Shown: positions 1-8,372, counted from the stretch's first letter. The stretch is 64,000 bases of DNA from Candidatus Saccharimonadota bacterium (GCA_024635495.1 JAGXIT010000004.1:62001-126000); one strand, 5' to 3'. Translations and numbers: made by a program. Notes: generated by a model from the sequence alone, not told the origin.

Positions 1-170
1 AACTGCATGACGATGTCGTCACCGAAGTGAAACCACTCGAGGAATTTTTCGAGGCAGAAGATTATCATCATGATTATTACAATCAAAACAATGCAGCAGG
101 CTACTGCCGTATGGTGATAGATCCAAAGCTCCATAAGCTGCAAGAATATCTACACGAAGAGTCTATCTAA
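1..170 (+). CDS. msrA: Peptide methionine-S-sulfoxide reductase MsrA, C-terminal part
   Basis: Only the last 55 codons lie in the window (reading frame from base 3); the start is off the left edge. The visible residues VVTEVKPL, FFEAEDYHHDYY and GYCRMVIDPKL are the conserved MsrA C-terminal block. MsrA reduces methionine-S-sulfoxide in proteins with thioredoxin-type reductants, a repair function in the cytoplasm. The catalytic GCFWC-type motif lies upstream and cannot be checked. The gene ends 26 bases before the next start, which has its own promoter, so the two are probably separate transcription units. Confidence 0.9.
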   Translation, partial: LHDDVVTEVKPLEEFFEAEDYHHDYYNQNNAAGYCRMVIDPKLHKLQEYLHEESI

Positions 171-184
171 GCCTCTGTTTACGG

Positions 185-190
185 TATACT
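185..190 (+). promoter_or_regulatory. -10 box TATACT of the SanA-like gene (leaderless)
   Basis: TATACT ends 6 nt before the ATG at 197, so transcription should begin at or within a base or two of the start codon. No Shine-Dalgarno sequence fits. No good -35 element is visible. Confidence 0.7.
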
Positions 191-196
191 AGAGCT

Positions 197-844
197 ATGT
201 CAGAGGAACAAACGGGTAAAACCCGGCACAGAGTTATTTTTGGCGGCATGTTTGTCGGTCTACTTTTCTTCGCCGCGATGGCATTGTGGGTGCCAACGAT
301 ATTTGTGAATGTGATGACGCGTAGCTACCGCTATGAGCTGAGCGAGACAAGCATCGCAGATATACCGAGCCGCGATACGGCGATAGTATTTGGCGCGGCA
401 CTGCGCAAGAAAGGCACCGAGCCATCTGCCTTTCTGACATGGCGGGTAAATACCGCAGTCGAACTGTACAAAGCAGGCAAGGTGAAGCACCTCTTAATGA
501 GCGGCGATGGTAGCTACTACGACCATGATGAGCCAGTCGTTATGCAAAAAGTTGCTATGGCGCAGGGAGTCCCAGAGAAGGACATTTGGCTCGATAAGTT
601 TGGCTTCGATACGTACGATTCGTGTACCCGTGCGAAGAAATACCGCCAGGTCACAAGCGCAATCGTGGTGACACAGGGTTACCACGAACCACGAGCTGTT
701 TTCACCTGTCGGTATGTCGGTATCGATACCATTGGGGTAAATGCGCAGTCGGAGCCCGGCGAGGGTTGGAGCCTGTATGCAATTGCGCGTGAATGGCTCT
801 CAACTGATAAATTATTTGTGCAGCTTCTCGTCAATAAATTTTAG
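197..844 (+). CDS. SanA/YdcF-like DUF218 membrane protein
   Basis: 215 residues: a short basic cytoplasmic N-terminus, one membrane segment at about 14-36 and an extracytoplasmic DUF218 domain. Family marks are TAIVFGAAL near 61, LLMSGDG near 100, TQGYHEPRA near 158 and the AREWL C-terminal segment. SanA/YdcF-type proteins act in envelope integrity; E. coli SanA affects vancomycin exclusion, but the biochemical reaction is not settled. The ATG at 197 is preferred because the TATACT box sits 6 nt upstream. A 9-bp inverted repeat at 850-874 follows the stop. Confidence 0.8.
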   Translation: MSEEQTGKTRHRVIFGGMFVGLLFFAAMALWVPTIFVNVMTRSYRYELSETSIADIPSRDTAIVFGAALRKKGTEPSAFLTWRVNTAVELYKAGKVKHLLMSGDGSYYDHDEPVVMQKVAMAQGVPEKDIWLDKFGFDTYDSCTRAKKYRQVTSAIVVTQGYHEPRAVFTCRYVGIDTIGVNAQSEPGEGWSLYAIAREWLSTDKLFVQLLVNKF

Positions 845-849
845 CAGCG

Positions 850-874
850 ACCGTTTGTAAAAATCACAAACGGT
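850..874 (+). terminator. 9-bp perfect hairpin, weak terminator
   Basis: ACCGTTTGT and ACAAACGGT flank a 7-nt loop just after the SanA-like gene. There is no T-run, so it could be a factor-dependent terminator or mRNA 3'-end structure rather than a classical intrinsic terminator. Confidence 0.4.
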
Positions 875-892
875 ATACCAACCTCATTCTGA

Positions 893-898
893 TACAAT
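893..898 (+). promoter_or_regulatory. -10 box TACAAT of the RND gene
   Basis: TACAAT followed after 31 nt by the ATG at 930. Unlike most single genes here, this one has a leader of about 25 nt with a GAGGGG ribosome site at 913-918. Confidence 0.5.
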
Positions 899-929
899 AA
901 GATGATTATTTAGAGGGGATTATTTCATC

Positions 930-3686
930 ATGCCGACGGCTAAACGTACGACTAAAAAGACTGGGACAAAAAAAGCAGAATCACTTCGTCCACTGCAGCG
1001 CTTCGCGCTCTTTTTCTTCGATCGACCAAAGTCAACGTTTCTAATATGGATAGTGCTCGTAGTGTTTGGTGCGCTGAGCTACACGACATTCTTGAAAAGA
1101 GAAGGTTTCCCGAGCATCAATATTCCGATTGCCATCGTAAATGGCACATATTTCGCCAATGATCCAGCCAAAGTCGATAGCGATATCGCCAAACCAATAA
1201 CTGATATTGCACTGAAGCAAGACGGGGTAAGTGCGGTACAATCTCGTAGCTCGGGCAATTTCTACTCCGTTTTTATTCAATATGACTCATCGGTAGATAG
1301 CCACACGGCAGCAGTTGAACTTGAAAAGATTGTTTCTAATGAATTTAGATTGCCGCCAACCGCCACCGCCGAGTTTAACGTTCCGTACTTCGGTGTAACT
1401 GGTGGCGATGCAAAAAAGATTGACGCACTTATTTCTATATACGGTACACAAGGGCAGACAAGTGCCGAACTCGTTGCGCCAGCGCAGGCCGCGGTAGAAT
1501 ATCTCAACGCGCACAAGCCATCACTGGTGAAAGAATTCTTCCTCCGTAATTCATTTGAAACCGCCAAAAATCCGGTGAATGGTATGGATCTAACAATTCA
1601 GAAGACGTTTGACCGCTTTGCGAGTCAGACTACCAGCTCAACGCCTTCGATTACGATTGGTACAGTTGGGGTTGATAGTGTCGATGTTATCAAGCTCGAT
1701 AACCAGCTCAAGCTAGCACTTCAGGACTTGTCTAAGCAGCCGAGCCAAGCCGAAACTAGGAACATTGTCAGCGCTAGTAGTGCGCCAGCAATCAAGGGTG
1801 AAATTGGTGAACTACAGAAAGTGCTGCTCGAGGGTTTGATAGCTGTGCTTGTCATAGGATCAATCGTGATTGCCGTGCGCGCTTCTTTCATCACTGTCAT
1901 CGCTATGCTCACTGTCATCATGACTAGTCTTGGCTTCCTATTCTTGATCGGCTATTCACTGAACGTCATTACGCTATTTGCTCTCATCTTGGGGCTGAGC
2001 CTCATCGTGGACGATACAATCATCATGACAGAGGCTATCGATGCCGCCAGACGCAGAAACAAAGACAGGCGTGAAGTAATCAAGATTGCTGTACGCAAGA
2101 TTAGTCGGGCCATGATTGCTGCCACGCTTACAGCGACGCTTAGTTTTGCCCCATTGTTATTTGCCACAGGTGTGCTTGGTTCATTCATTCGCGCTATACC
2201 AGTCACAATAATCGCTTCGCTGCTTATCAGTTTGCTTGTTGCACTACTCTTCATTCCGTTTTTTGCTCGGGTATTTTTGCTCGGCAAGAAACAGCTGGGT
2301 GAAAAGGGAGTAAAAGAAATCGCTGCAACCACAGAGCAACGCATCGCACTATTCATCGCCAAGCCAATGCACTGGGCGAAAGGCTCAGCCAAACGTCTGT
2401 TGGGCGTAGGTTCGGTGGCGGTCGCAATCAGCCTCATTTTCATCGCAGCGGGTGTATTCATCTTTACGAAAGTAACCTTCAATATCTTCCCGCCGACAAA
2501 AGATACCAATACGCTCTCGATCTCACTTAACTTCGAGCCTGGTACGACCATAGCTCAATCGGAAAAGATTGCTCGGGACGCCGATACATTGGCCGCCAAG
2601 ATGCTTGGTGATGACTTTGTAGAATCATCGTACGAGGGTAATGGCAATAATACGACGGCTATCTCGTACATCGAGCTAACGCCGTATGATCAACGTGGCC
2701 CAACGTCTGTTGAGCTGGTTAAGAAATTACAGGGAGCATTTGACGCTCAGTTCACGGAGGCTGCTGCCACTGTCGCGCAGGTCGATGTCGGCCCACCAGC
2801 TTCTGGATTTACTGTTGAGATTCGCACAGAAAACACCACAAAAGCATACAAGCTTGCGAGTGCCGTGAGTGCTTTCCTCGAGAAGACGACACTGACGCGT
2901 GTCGACGGTACAACGGCAGAATTCAAAAACGTTGCCGTGAGTAGCCAAGACTTCTTAGTACGAAACGATGGTAGCCTCAGCGTGAATGTCTCTGCAGATT
3001 TCACCGACGACGACACGACGACACTCGTAACGCTCGCACAGCGTGAAGTTAATGATGAATTTACGGCCGATACGCTTGCAAGCACATATGGTTTGCCAAA
3101 AGACGCTATCAATTTCAATCTTGGCCAGGAATCTGACAACCAAGATTCATTCAAGTCACTTGCGCTAGCATTTCCAATCTTGCTCATCGCTATCTATGTA
3201 TTGCTGGTGTTTGAATTCCGTTCGTTCTTGCAGCCGTTGCTGATTTTCATCGCCATACCATTTAGCTTGTTTGGTATTACCCTCGGGCTGTACCTGACGA
3301 ATAACGCCTTTAGCTTTTTTGCGATGCTCGGCTTCTTCGCACTGATTGGCCTGAGCCTGAAGAACACTATATTGCTGACGGACTACGCTAATCAATCGCG
3401 GCGAGATGGTAATGGGCCAGTCGATGCGGCGGTAGATGCGCTCAAAGAGCGATTCCGCCCACTGATTGCGACAAGTCTGACGGCAGTGGTGTCGCTCATA
3501 CCGCTCGCGCTCACCAGCCCATTCTGGCAGGGCCTTGCTGTCGTGCTCATATTCGGCCTGATTTCCAGCACCTTCCTCGTGATTACGGTCTTCCCGTACT
3601 ATTACCTCGCCGGCGAAGCGATGCGAGCCTTTGGGCACCGCCGCATTGCCGCCCCAATTCGCCGCCGATTTGGCCGCACGAAATAA
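930..3686 (+). CDS. RND superfamily efflux permease (HAE-1/MMPL-like)
   Basis: 918 residues. A basic Lys/Thr-rich N-terminus precedes TM1 (about 37-57), a first extracytoplasmic domain, a bundle of helices (about 297-460) containing the GLSLIVDDTI segment, a second extracytoplasmic domain (about 520-740) and a second bundle (about 755-900) with GFFALIGLSLKNTILLTDY. This duplicated layout with the TM4-like aspartates is that of RND proton-driven exporters. It is shorter than AcrB (about 1,050), and no membrane-fusion or outer-membrane partner lies nearby, so a monoderm-style exporter of lipids or hydrophobic compounds is the likely role. Substrate unknown. The start at 930 is set by GAGGGG at 913-918. 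Confidence 0.88.
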   Translation: MPTAKRTTKKTGTKKAESLRPLQRFALFFFDRPKSTFLIWIVLVVFGALSYTTFLKREGFPSINIPIAIVNGTYFANDPAKVDSDIAKPITDIALKQDGVSAVQSRSSGNFYSVFIQYDSSVDSHTAAVELEKIVSNEFRLPPTATAEFNVPYFGVTGGDAKKIDALISIYGTQGQTSAELVAPAQAAVEYLNAHKPSLVKEFFLRNSFETAKNPVNGMDLTIQKTFDRFASQTTSSTPSITIGTVGVDSVDVIKLDNQLKLALQDLSKQPSQAETRNIVSASSAPAIKGEIGELQKVLLEGLIAVLVIGSIVIAVRASFITVIAMLTVIMTSLGFLFLIGYSLNVITLFALILGLSLIVDDTIIMTEAIDAARRRNKDRREVIKIAVRKISRAMIAATLTATLSFAPLLFATGVLGSFIRAIPVTIIASLLISLLVALLFIPFFARVFLLGKKQLGEKGVKEIAATTEQRIALFIAKPMHWAKGSAKRLLGVGSVAVAISLIFIAAGVFIFTKVTFNIFPPTKDTNTLSISLNFEPGTTIAQSEKIARDADTLAAKMLGDDFVESSYEGNGNNTTAISYIELTPYDQRGPTSVELVKKLQGAFDAQFTEAAATVAQVDVGPPASGFTVEIRTENTTKAYKLASAVSAFLEKTTLTRVDGTTAEFKNVAVSSQDFLVRNDGSLSVNVSADFTDDDTTTLVTLAQREVNDEFTADTLASTYGLPKDAINFNLGQESDNQDSFKSLALAFPILLIAIYVLLVFEFRSFLQPLLIFIAIPFSLFGITLGLYLTNNAFSFFAMLGFFALIGLSLKNTILLTDYANQSRRDGNGPVDAAVDALKERFRPLIATSLTAVVSLIPLALTSPFWQGLAVVLIFGLISSTFLVITVFPYYYLAGEAMRAFGHRRIAAPIRRRFGRTK

Positions 3687-3746
3687 AACTGTCAAGATTG
3701 CATTAATTACACCATCTAGCCACTAGAGTGCGTGGGAATATTCAGA

Positions 3747-3752
3747 TACAAT
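3747..3752 (+). promoter_or_regulatory. -10 box TACAAT of the DUF4868 gene (leaderless)
   Basis: TACAAT ends 8 nt before the ATG at 3761. The intervening AGGAACCT could be read as a weak ribosome site, but the predicted transcription start falls at the start codon. Confidence 0.65.
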
Positions 3753-3760
3753 AGGAACCT

Positions 3761-4771
3761 ATGGACACAGAACTAACACCCGCAATCGACGAACTTCAAA
3801 AAGAAGCCGACAACTATCAAGAAACCGACGTATTCGCCTGGGCGAACAACCTCGTACAGTACAAAGATGAGCTGAAGCTTGAGCTATTTTTCATTAGCAA
3901 GAACTACGTGCTGTATCGCACTGCACTGGCTGAGAGCATCAAGAAGCAGCTAGAGCCGCTCTTCATCGACGAGATGTTGGATTATGTACTCGACGGAGCA
4001 GACAAGGGTCTCATCGTCCGTGGTTTCGAAGAGGCGGAGGCGGAAACTGGCGTTCTACAGCGCACACAAGTATTCAAGGTAGAAAAACTGCGCGAAACCC
4101 TCGGTTGGCTCAAGACCCAAGAGCGAGAGATCGTGACATTCAAAGAAGAAGAGCACGACATCAATCATATGAAGGGCGTGCTCGTGCGTGTTTCTCACGC
4201 CGAGATGAAGAAGCCATTTTACATCGCAAAAGTACTGCCGAAGTCACAGGTCATGAAGGGCAAGCAGGGCTGGATGCTGCGCAGCGATAAGTTTGTACCA
4301 TTTGACGCTGAGGCGGCATTGCGACTTGGCGCCGACCCGCAACTGCTCGTTGTCGACCAGGACTTGTATGTCTTCAGCCAGACAAAGCTCAAGAGTCTCT
4401 TCGGCTACGATGCAAAGGAAGCAGCTATTGCTGAATCCAAAATTCGCGAAATCGAAGCTGCCTATAATCTTAGCTTTACCGAAGGTGTGGGTATGCAGGC
4501 ACTGCTCAAGGGCAAAAAAGCACTTATCAAGAAGCTACAGAAGCTCGACGTCGGCAAAGTCACGCAGGCAAAAGCACTTGAGTACGCCGAAGATATGGAT
4601 TTGGAATTGATGCCAGATGGTGATGGCAGAATCATCATCATGGACGAGAAGGACCTCTCTACTTTCGTGAATATCATCAATGAAGATTACTGGGAGTCAC
4701 CGCTGACGGGTGAACGATACGAGATATTGTCTAAGCGGCCGCTTCGACAGCGTGAAGGTGAAGAGATTTAG
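3761..4771 (+). CDS. DUF4868 (KwaB-like) protein
   Basis: 336 residues, soluble, no signal or membrane segment. The N-terminal third is acidic and helical. From about 140 it follows the DUF4868 pattern as I recall it: a strand-rich core, LLVVDQDLYVFSQ near 195, a helical KLKSLFGYD segment, and near the C-terminus IIIMDEKDLSTFVNII followed by YWESPLTGERYE. DUF4868 is the domain of KwaB, the DNA-binding partner in the Kiwa anti-phage system. No KwaA-like membrane protein is adjacent, so a defence role is only an inference. The gene has its own leaderless promoter and is followed by the first copy of the structured repeat. Confidence 0.5.
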   Translation: MDTELTPAIDELQKEADNYQETDVFAWANNLVQYKDELKLELFFISKNYVLYRTALAESIKKQLEPLFIDEMLDYVLDGADKGLIVRGFEEAEAETGVLQRTQVFKVEKLRETLGWLKTQEREIVTFKEEEHDINHMKGVLVRVSHAEMKKPFYIAKVLPKSQVMKGKQGWMLRSDKFVPFDAEAALRLGADPQLLVVDQDLYVFSQTKLKSLFGYDAKEAAIAESKIREIEAAYNLSFTEGVGMQALLKGKKALIKKLQKLDVGKVTQAKALEYAEDMDLELMPDGDGRIIIMDEKDLSTFVNIINEDYWESPLTGERYEILSKRPLRQREGEEI

Positions 4772-4775
4772 TCTT

Positions 4776-4962
4776 ACTTTTGGCATTGTAGAATCTCATT
4801 AATTCTAATAATCTTCTCTTTTTGCCGACAAAAGAGAAGCAGAAAACCTCGGTACACTTCCAGTGCCTTGGTAAAATGTTGGTAGCAAATACAATCGCCA
4901 CTCGAGAGAACGCGAGATGGCTTGATAGATTGTATGTGGCTACAACATTTTAACCAGGGCAC
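4776..4962 (+). repeat. Structured intergenic element, copy 1
   Basis: This 306-bp gap between the DUF4868 and helicase genes has no coding potential. Its first 87 bases (4776-4862) match 6603-6689 at 80 of 87 positions without gaps. They contain a perfect 10-bp hairpin at 4813-4839 (arms CTTCTCTTTT and AAAAGAGAAG, loop TGCCGAC). Next comes a long rod hairpin, 4863-4962: ten pairs (GTGCCTTGGT with ACCAGGGCAC, one G-U), nine pairs (AAAATGTTG with CAACATTTT), then TAGC/GCTA and ATACAATC/GATTGTAT. A pyrimidine-rich tail (about 4990-5025) leads to the helicase promoter. Function unknown: 3'-UTR element, ncRNA or MITE-like repeat. Confidence 0.8.
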
Positions 4963-5062
4963 CTCCTGAGTACCCAAACTTGCTCCCGACATTCTATCTA
5001 CCACCAACTATCTCCCATCCACCCCCGAATAAACTACAACGGACGCCACAGCGGTTTGCGGG

Positions 5063-5068
5063 TATAAT
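5063..5068 (+). promoter_or_regulatory. -10 box TATAAT of the Pif1-like helicase (leaderless)
   Basis: Perfect TATAAT ending 9 nt before the ATG at 5078; no ribosome site. Confidence 0.7.
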
Positions 5069-5077
5069 TTCAGGTAG

Positions 5078-6592
5078 ATGAGACAGCAACAAGCATTACG
5101 AGTCATGATGGAAGGGAAATCAGTCTTTTTAACTGGTGCGCCTGGTGCAGGGAAGACCTATGTGCTGAATGAATTTATCCGACTCGTTAAAGCGCGTGGC
5201 AAAAACGTTGCCGTCACAGCCAGTACCGGCATTGCTGCAACCCATATCAACGGCACAACGATTCATAGCTGGTCGGGGCTTGGCATCATGGATGTTCTAT
5301 CGGAGCATGACCTCGCTCGCCTGAGCGGTAAGTCAGTGCTCATCAAGCGATACAATGCCACTGATATCTTGATAGTAGACGAAGTATCAATGCTCCACGG
5401 TCGCCGACTCGATATGGTGAATCTGCTCGCGAAACGTATCCGTCAAAATGACGCGCCGTTTGGCGGTATGCAAGTGGTGTTGGTCGGTGATTTATTCCAA
5501 CTTCCGCCAGTCTCACGCTATGGTGAGGTGGTTGATTTTGCCCACTTGTCCGATGCATGGGCAGAGCTCGATCCAGTTGTATGCTACCTGACAGAACAGC
5601 ACCGTGTTATGGCAGGGGACGCACTTCTCGACCTCCTACAAGCTATGCGCAAAGGTGATATAAATGAGATGCACGAGACTGCTCTACAAGAACGATTACA
5701 GCGTGAAGCCGGCGCTGACGAGGTCGTTACGCGGCTCTATTCACACAATGCCGATGTCGATGTTATCAATCAGAAGCATTTGGATGCCATAGATTCCGAA
5801 CAAAAAATGTATACAATGTTTATGACAGGGGCACAAGCTAAGCGCGAACAACTTGCCAAGAACGTCCTCGCACCAGAAGCCCTAGTACTCAAGAAGGGTG
5901 CTGAGGTGATGTTTGTTGCAAATAACTTCGCTGGGGGCTATGTGAATGGTACCCGTGGCACGGTAATTGATTTCGACGGCAGTAACCCAATCGTAGTCAC
6001 AAGTAGCGGGCGAGAGATTAAGGTCGAAGCGCATAGCTGGAAGCTCGAAGAAGATGGCCGCGTGAAAGCTGAAGTCTCACAATTACCATTACGCCTTGCG
6101 TGGGCCATCACAATTCACAAGAGTCAGGGCATGAGCCTGGATGCGGCAGTCATCGACCTCAGTCGTAGTTTCAGTCCGGGCATGGGCTACGTCGCACTCA
6201 GCCGAGTCCGCAGCATGGATGGCATTTACCTGCGCGGAGTGAATCAGATGGCTCTCACGATGCACCCACTTATTTTTGCCTATGATCAGGAGTTACACGA
6301 AGCGTCCGAGGACCTAGCAAAGCAGATCGATGACTACACCGAGGACACAGCAGCCACTGATGTCCAGCGAGCACTCAATAATGTCATACTCGACAAGCTC
6401 AAAGCCTGGCGGACTGTTGCTGCTAAATCACAGCAGATGCCACCCTATATCATTGCCCACGATACTGTGCTTACAGAGCTTGCGACTCGACGCCCGCAAA
6501 CTACACAGGGTTTGCTCGCGGTAAAAGGAATGGGGCAGGCTAAGATTGAGAAGTATGGTGATGCTCTCCTCGCAATCCTCAAAGAAGATTAG
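5078..6592 (+). CDS. Pif1/RecD-like SF1B DNA helicase with C-terminal HRDC-type domain
   Basis: 504 residues. Walker A GAPGAGKT near 20-27, Walker B VDEVSML near 100, VGDLFQLPPV (motif III) near 137 and IHKSQGMSLD with YVALSRVRS (motifs V/VI) near 345-385 place it in the Pif1/RecD2 branch, a 5'-to-3' DNA helicase. The last 60-70 residues (from LDKLKAWRTVAA, with LLAVKGMGQAKIEKYG) fit an HRDC nucleic-acid-binding domain, as in RecQ. Pif1 helicases act on G-quadruplexes, R-loops and stalled forks. It is monocistronic, with near-identical structured elements on both sides. Confidence 0.88.
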   Translation: MRQQQALRVMMEGKSVFLTGAPGAGKTYVLNEFIRLVKARGKNVAVTASTGIAATHINGTTIHSWSGLGIMDVLSEHDLARLSGKSVLIKRYNATDILIVDEVSMLHGRRLDMVNLLAKRIRQNDAPFGGMQVVLVGDLFQLPPVSRYGEVVDFAHLSDAWAELDPVVCYLTEQHRVMAGDALLDLLQAMRKGDINEMHETALQERLQREAGADEVVTRLYSHNADVDVINQKHLDAIDSEQKMYTMFMTGAQAKREQLAKNVLAPEALVLKKGAEVMFVANNFAGGYVNGTRGTVIDFDGSNPIVVTSSGREIKVEAHSWKLEEDGRVKAEVSQLPLRLAWAITIHKSQGMSLDAAVIDLSRSFSPGMGYVALSRVRSMDGIYLRGVNQMALTMHPLIFAYDQELHEASEDLAKQIDDYTEDTAATDVQRALNNVILDKLKAWRTVAAKSQQMPPYIIAHDTVLTELATRRPQTTQGLLAVKGMGQAKIEKYGDALLAILKED

Positions 6593-6602
6593 TACAAATC
6601 TC

Positions 6603-6785
6603 ACTTTTGGCATCGTAGAATCTCTTTACATCAAATAATCTTCTCTTTTTGCCGACAAAAGAGAAGCAGAAAAACTCGGCACACTTCCATCTGCTCGGTA
6701 AGTGTTGTGGCTCAGCACAATGCGAAAACACTGCCACGTCGCATTATCGCGGGTATTGTGCTGAGCCACAACACTCAGACCGAGC
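6603..6785 (+). repeat. Structured intergenic element, copy 2
   Basis: Paralogue of the element at 4776, between the helicase and NYN genes. The 5' hairpin (6640-6666) is identical to copy 1. The following rod keeps the shape with different sequence: GCTCGGT (6693-6699) pairs with ACCGAGC (6779-6785), then an internal loop, then a perfect 20-bp helix joining 6702-6721 to 6755-6774. Because the second helix is conserved in pairing but not in sequence, selection on structure, in RNA or a DNA cruciform, is likely. A CTACCATCTAC-type pyrimidine-rich tail (6822-6860) again runs into the next promoter. No T-run marks either hairpin as an intrinsic terminator. Confidence 0.8.
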
Positions 6786-6866
6786 TGATTCCAGGGTACC
6801 CATCAAGACAATCTCGAAAATTCATCTACCATCTACCATCTACTATCTTCCATCTCCCTCCAGCTG

Positions 6867-6872
6867 TATACT
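6867..6872 (+). promoter_or_regulatory. -10 box TATACT of the NYN gene (leaderless)
   Basis: TATACT ends 6 nt before the ATG at 6879. Confidence 0.7.
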
Positions 6873-6878
6873 ACTGGT

Positions 6879-7496
6879 ATGAGTGAACAAAACGGTGGTG
6901 GGCAGCAAAACGGCAAGCGTTGGTATAAGCGCCGGCCACCTATTCAGCCCAAGAAGCCCAACAACTATGCATTTATAGATAGCCAAAACTTGAATCTCGG
7001 TGTCCAGAAGAATGGTTGGAAGATGGACTGGCACAAATTCCGCATCTGGCTGGCGGAAAACTACGGCGTGTCGAAGGCCTTCATGTTCATCGGCTACATG
7101 CCTGACAACGAATCGCTGTACCAGCAGATGTATGATCACGGATTTTTGGTCGTGCTCAAGCCGACACTTGAGATCAAGAACGTTACCCAACCAGATGTAC
7201 CTGGCGAAAAACCTGAAGAAAGACCACCCGTTAAGGGCAACATCGATGCCGATCTCGTACTACACGCCATGAAAGAGCTGAAGAACTATGACAAGGCCGT
7301 CATCGTATCTGGCGATGGGGACTTCTTTGGGCTCATAGAGTACCTAGCTGAGCAGAAGAAATTACTCAAGATGCTTGCGCCAAATCGTCGCTACTCAAGC
7401 TTACTCCAGGGGTTTGACCCATATATCGAAGATATTGATCAGCATCGATCAGAGCTCGCCTACCGCGACCGTCGCTATACAAACCGCAAGAAATAA
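6879..7496 (+). CDS. NYN-domain (LabA/DUF88-like) ribonuclease
   Basis: 205 residues. After a Gln/Gly/Lys-rich N-terminus, the PIN-like NYN fold shows its acidic residues in FIDSQNLN (D34), NIDADLVLHAM (D123, D125) and VSGDGDFFGLI (D146, D148), the expected metal-binding set of a nuclease. NYN proteins are Mg-dependent RNases; bacterial LabA/DUF88 members often act in RNA turnover. The basic C-terminus (RDRRYTNRKK) suits RNA binding. It is preceded by structured element copy 2 and has its own promoter. Substrate unknown. Confidence 0.82.
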   Translation: MSEQNGGGQQNGKRWYKRRPPIQPKKPNNYAFIDSQNLNLGVQKNGWKMDWHKFRIWLAENYGVSKAFMFIGYMPDNESLYQQMYDHGFLVVLKPTLEIKNVTQPDVPGEKPEERPPVKGNIDADLVLHAMKELKNYDKAVIVSGDGDFFGLIEYLAEQKKLLKMLAPNRRYSSLLQGFDPYIEDIDQHRSELAYRDRRYTNRKK

Positions 7497-7546
7497 CCCC
7501 TTATTGAGTACCTAGAATCTGAGAATTAGATTGTTTTGACACGTAA

Positions 7547-7575
7547 TTGACAAAATGCTTATATTTTGCTATTAT
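7547..7575 (+). promoter_or_regulatory. Sigma70-type promoter TTGACA-17-TATTAT
   Basis: Perfect -35 TTGACA (7547-7552), 17-bp spacer and TATTAT (7570-7575). It drives the small membrane protein at 7604, giving a leader of about 22 nt without a clear ribosome site. Confidence 0.7.
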
Positions 7576-7603
7576 AAGGTTCGTTCGTACTAAAAATAAA
7601 AAT

Positions 7604-7855
7604 ATGACAAACAAACAAAATTCTCACCGCCGACTTCGTATGCACCCTATACATTTTCATGTGGGGATGTATGTAGCTATTGCAGCATTATTGGTCACAG
7701 CAATGAAGACCAGCGAAGGGGTCGTGGCCTCTGTCTATCAAGGATCAAGCCATTCTCCTGATATTTTATCCAGTACCCATCTGAGGGAAGCAGAGACGCA
7801 TGTTGGCCATGCCCGATTAGCATTCACTAGGCACCCCAGCATAAGTGGAGTATAG
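7604..7855 (+). CDS. Small single-pass membrane protein, unknown function
   Basis: 83 residues, starting at the ATG after the TTGACA/TATTAT promoter; an upstream in-frame start at 7547 would lie inside that promoter. A His/Arg-rich N-terminus is followed by one hydrophobic segment (about 20-34), then a Ser/His-rich extracytoplasmic tail. I do not recognise the family. The next gene starts 4 bases after the stop and uses GGAG inside the last codons of this gene, so the two are co-transcribed. Confidence 0.6.
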   Translation: MTNKQNSHRRLRMHPIHFHVGMYVAIAALLVTAMKTSEGVVASVYQGSSHSPDILSSTHLREAETHVGHARLAFTRHPSISGV

Positions 7856-7859
7856 ACAC

Positions 7860-8345
7860 ATGAAAAATGAAGGTTATAAAAAAGGCAGCAAGAATAACCG
7901 TATGTCTCGGGGGGAAATTGCTCGAAACGTGGCAATAGTAGCTGCGGGGATATTGGCAATAAGACTATTTGCCGGTCAGCCAGATAGTACTATCACAACC
8001 GAACGCGAGCCTTTCGGTAATGACATGTTCCTTTTTACTACTTCGGTAGAGCCGGGGTTGTCATTGTTACCCGCCAAAAATAAGTCGAGGATTTGTGTAT
8101 ATGGTGAAATGCCATTCCTTGGGTCAAATGATGGGTACTCTGAAGACGCAAGTTATCTTGCAAAACGCCTCGCTGTCGATGCGACACAGTCAAACCTGAC
8201 ATATATATCTGAGCACCTTAGTGCACGAAGCGGGCAAGACATGTCTGAATTAACGCTGTTAGATCCCGTGGTGGTTGAGCGGGTTTGCTCGATTAACGAC
8301 GGCTCTGAAATAACTTTACAAATAGAAAATAACATTGACAAATAA
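7860..8345 (+). CDS. Membrane-anchored extracytoplasmic protein, unknown function
   Basis: 161 residues. Basic N-terminus (KKGSKNN), one membrane segment (about 27-41) and an extracytoplasmic domain of about 115 residues with two cysteines (ICVYGEM, RVCSIND) that could form a disulfide; a VKOR-type oxidase lies at 58.8 kb. I do not recognise the domain. The ATG at 7860 is chosen because GGAG lies about 10 nt upstream; an in-frame GTG at 7845 is an alternative. It overlaps the promoter of the next gene at its 3' end. Confidence 0.6.
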   Translation: MKNEGYKKGSKNNRMSRGEIARNVAIVAAGILAIRLFAGQPDSTITTEREPFGNDMFLFTTSVEPGLSLLPAKNKSRICVYGEMPFLGSNDGYSEDASYLAKRLAVDATQSNLTYISEHLSARSGQDMSELTLLDPVVVERVCSINDGSEITLQIENNIDK

Positions 8346-8363
8346 GCATAAAAGGAATATAAT
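8335..8363 (+). promoter_or_regulatory. Consensus promoter TTGACA-17-TATAAT (leaderless)
   Basis: Full consensus -35 (8335-8340), exactly 17 bp, consensus -10 (8358-8363), and the ATG 9 nt later at 8373. The clearest case in the window of a strong promoter firing into a start codon. The -35 overlaps the end of the preceding gene. Confidence 0.85.
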
Positions 8364-8372
8364 ACACACATT

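Noticed and set aside
6822-6860. Short-period CTACCATCTAC repeats as a possible CRISPR or microsatellite
   Set aside because: Too short and irregular, no spacer-repeat alternation, no cas genes; part of the pyrimidine-rich tail of structured element copy 2.
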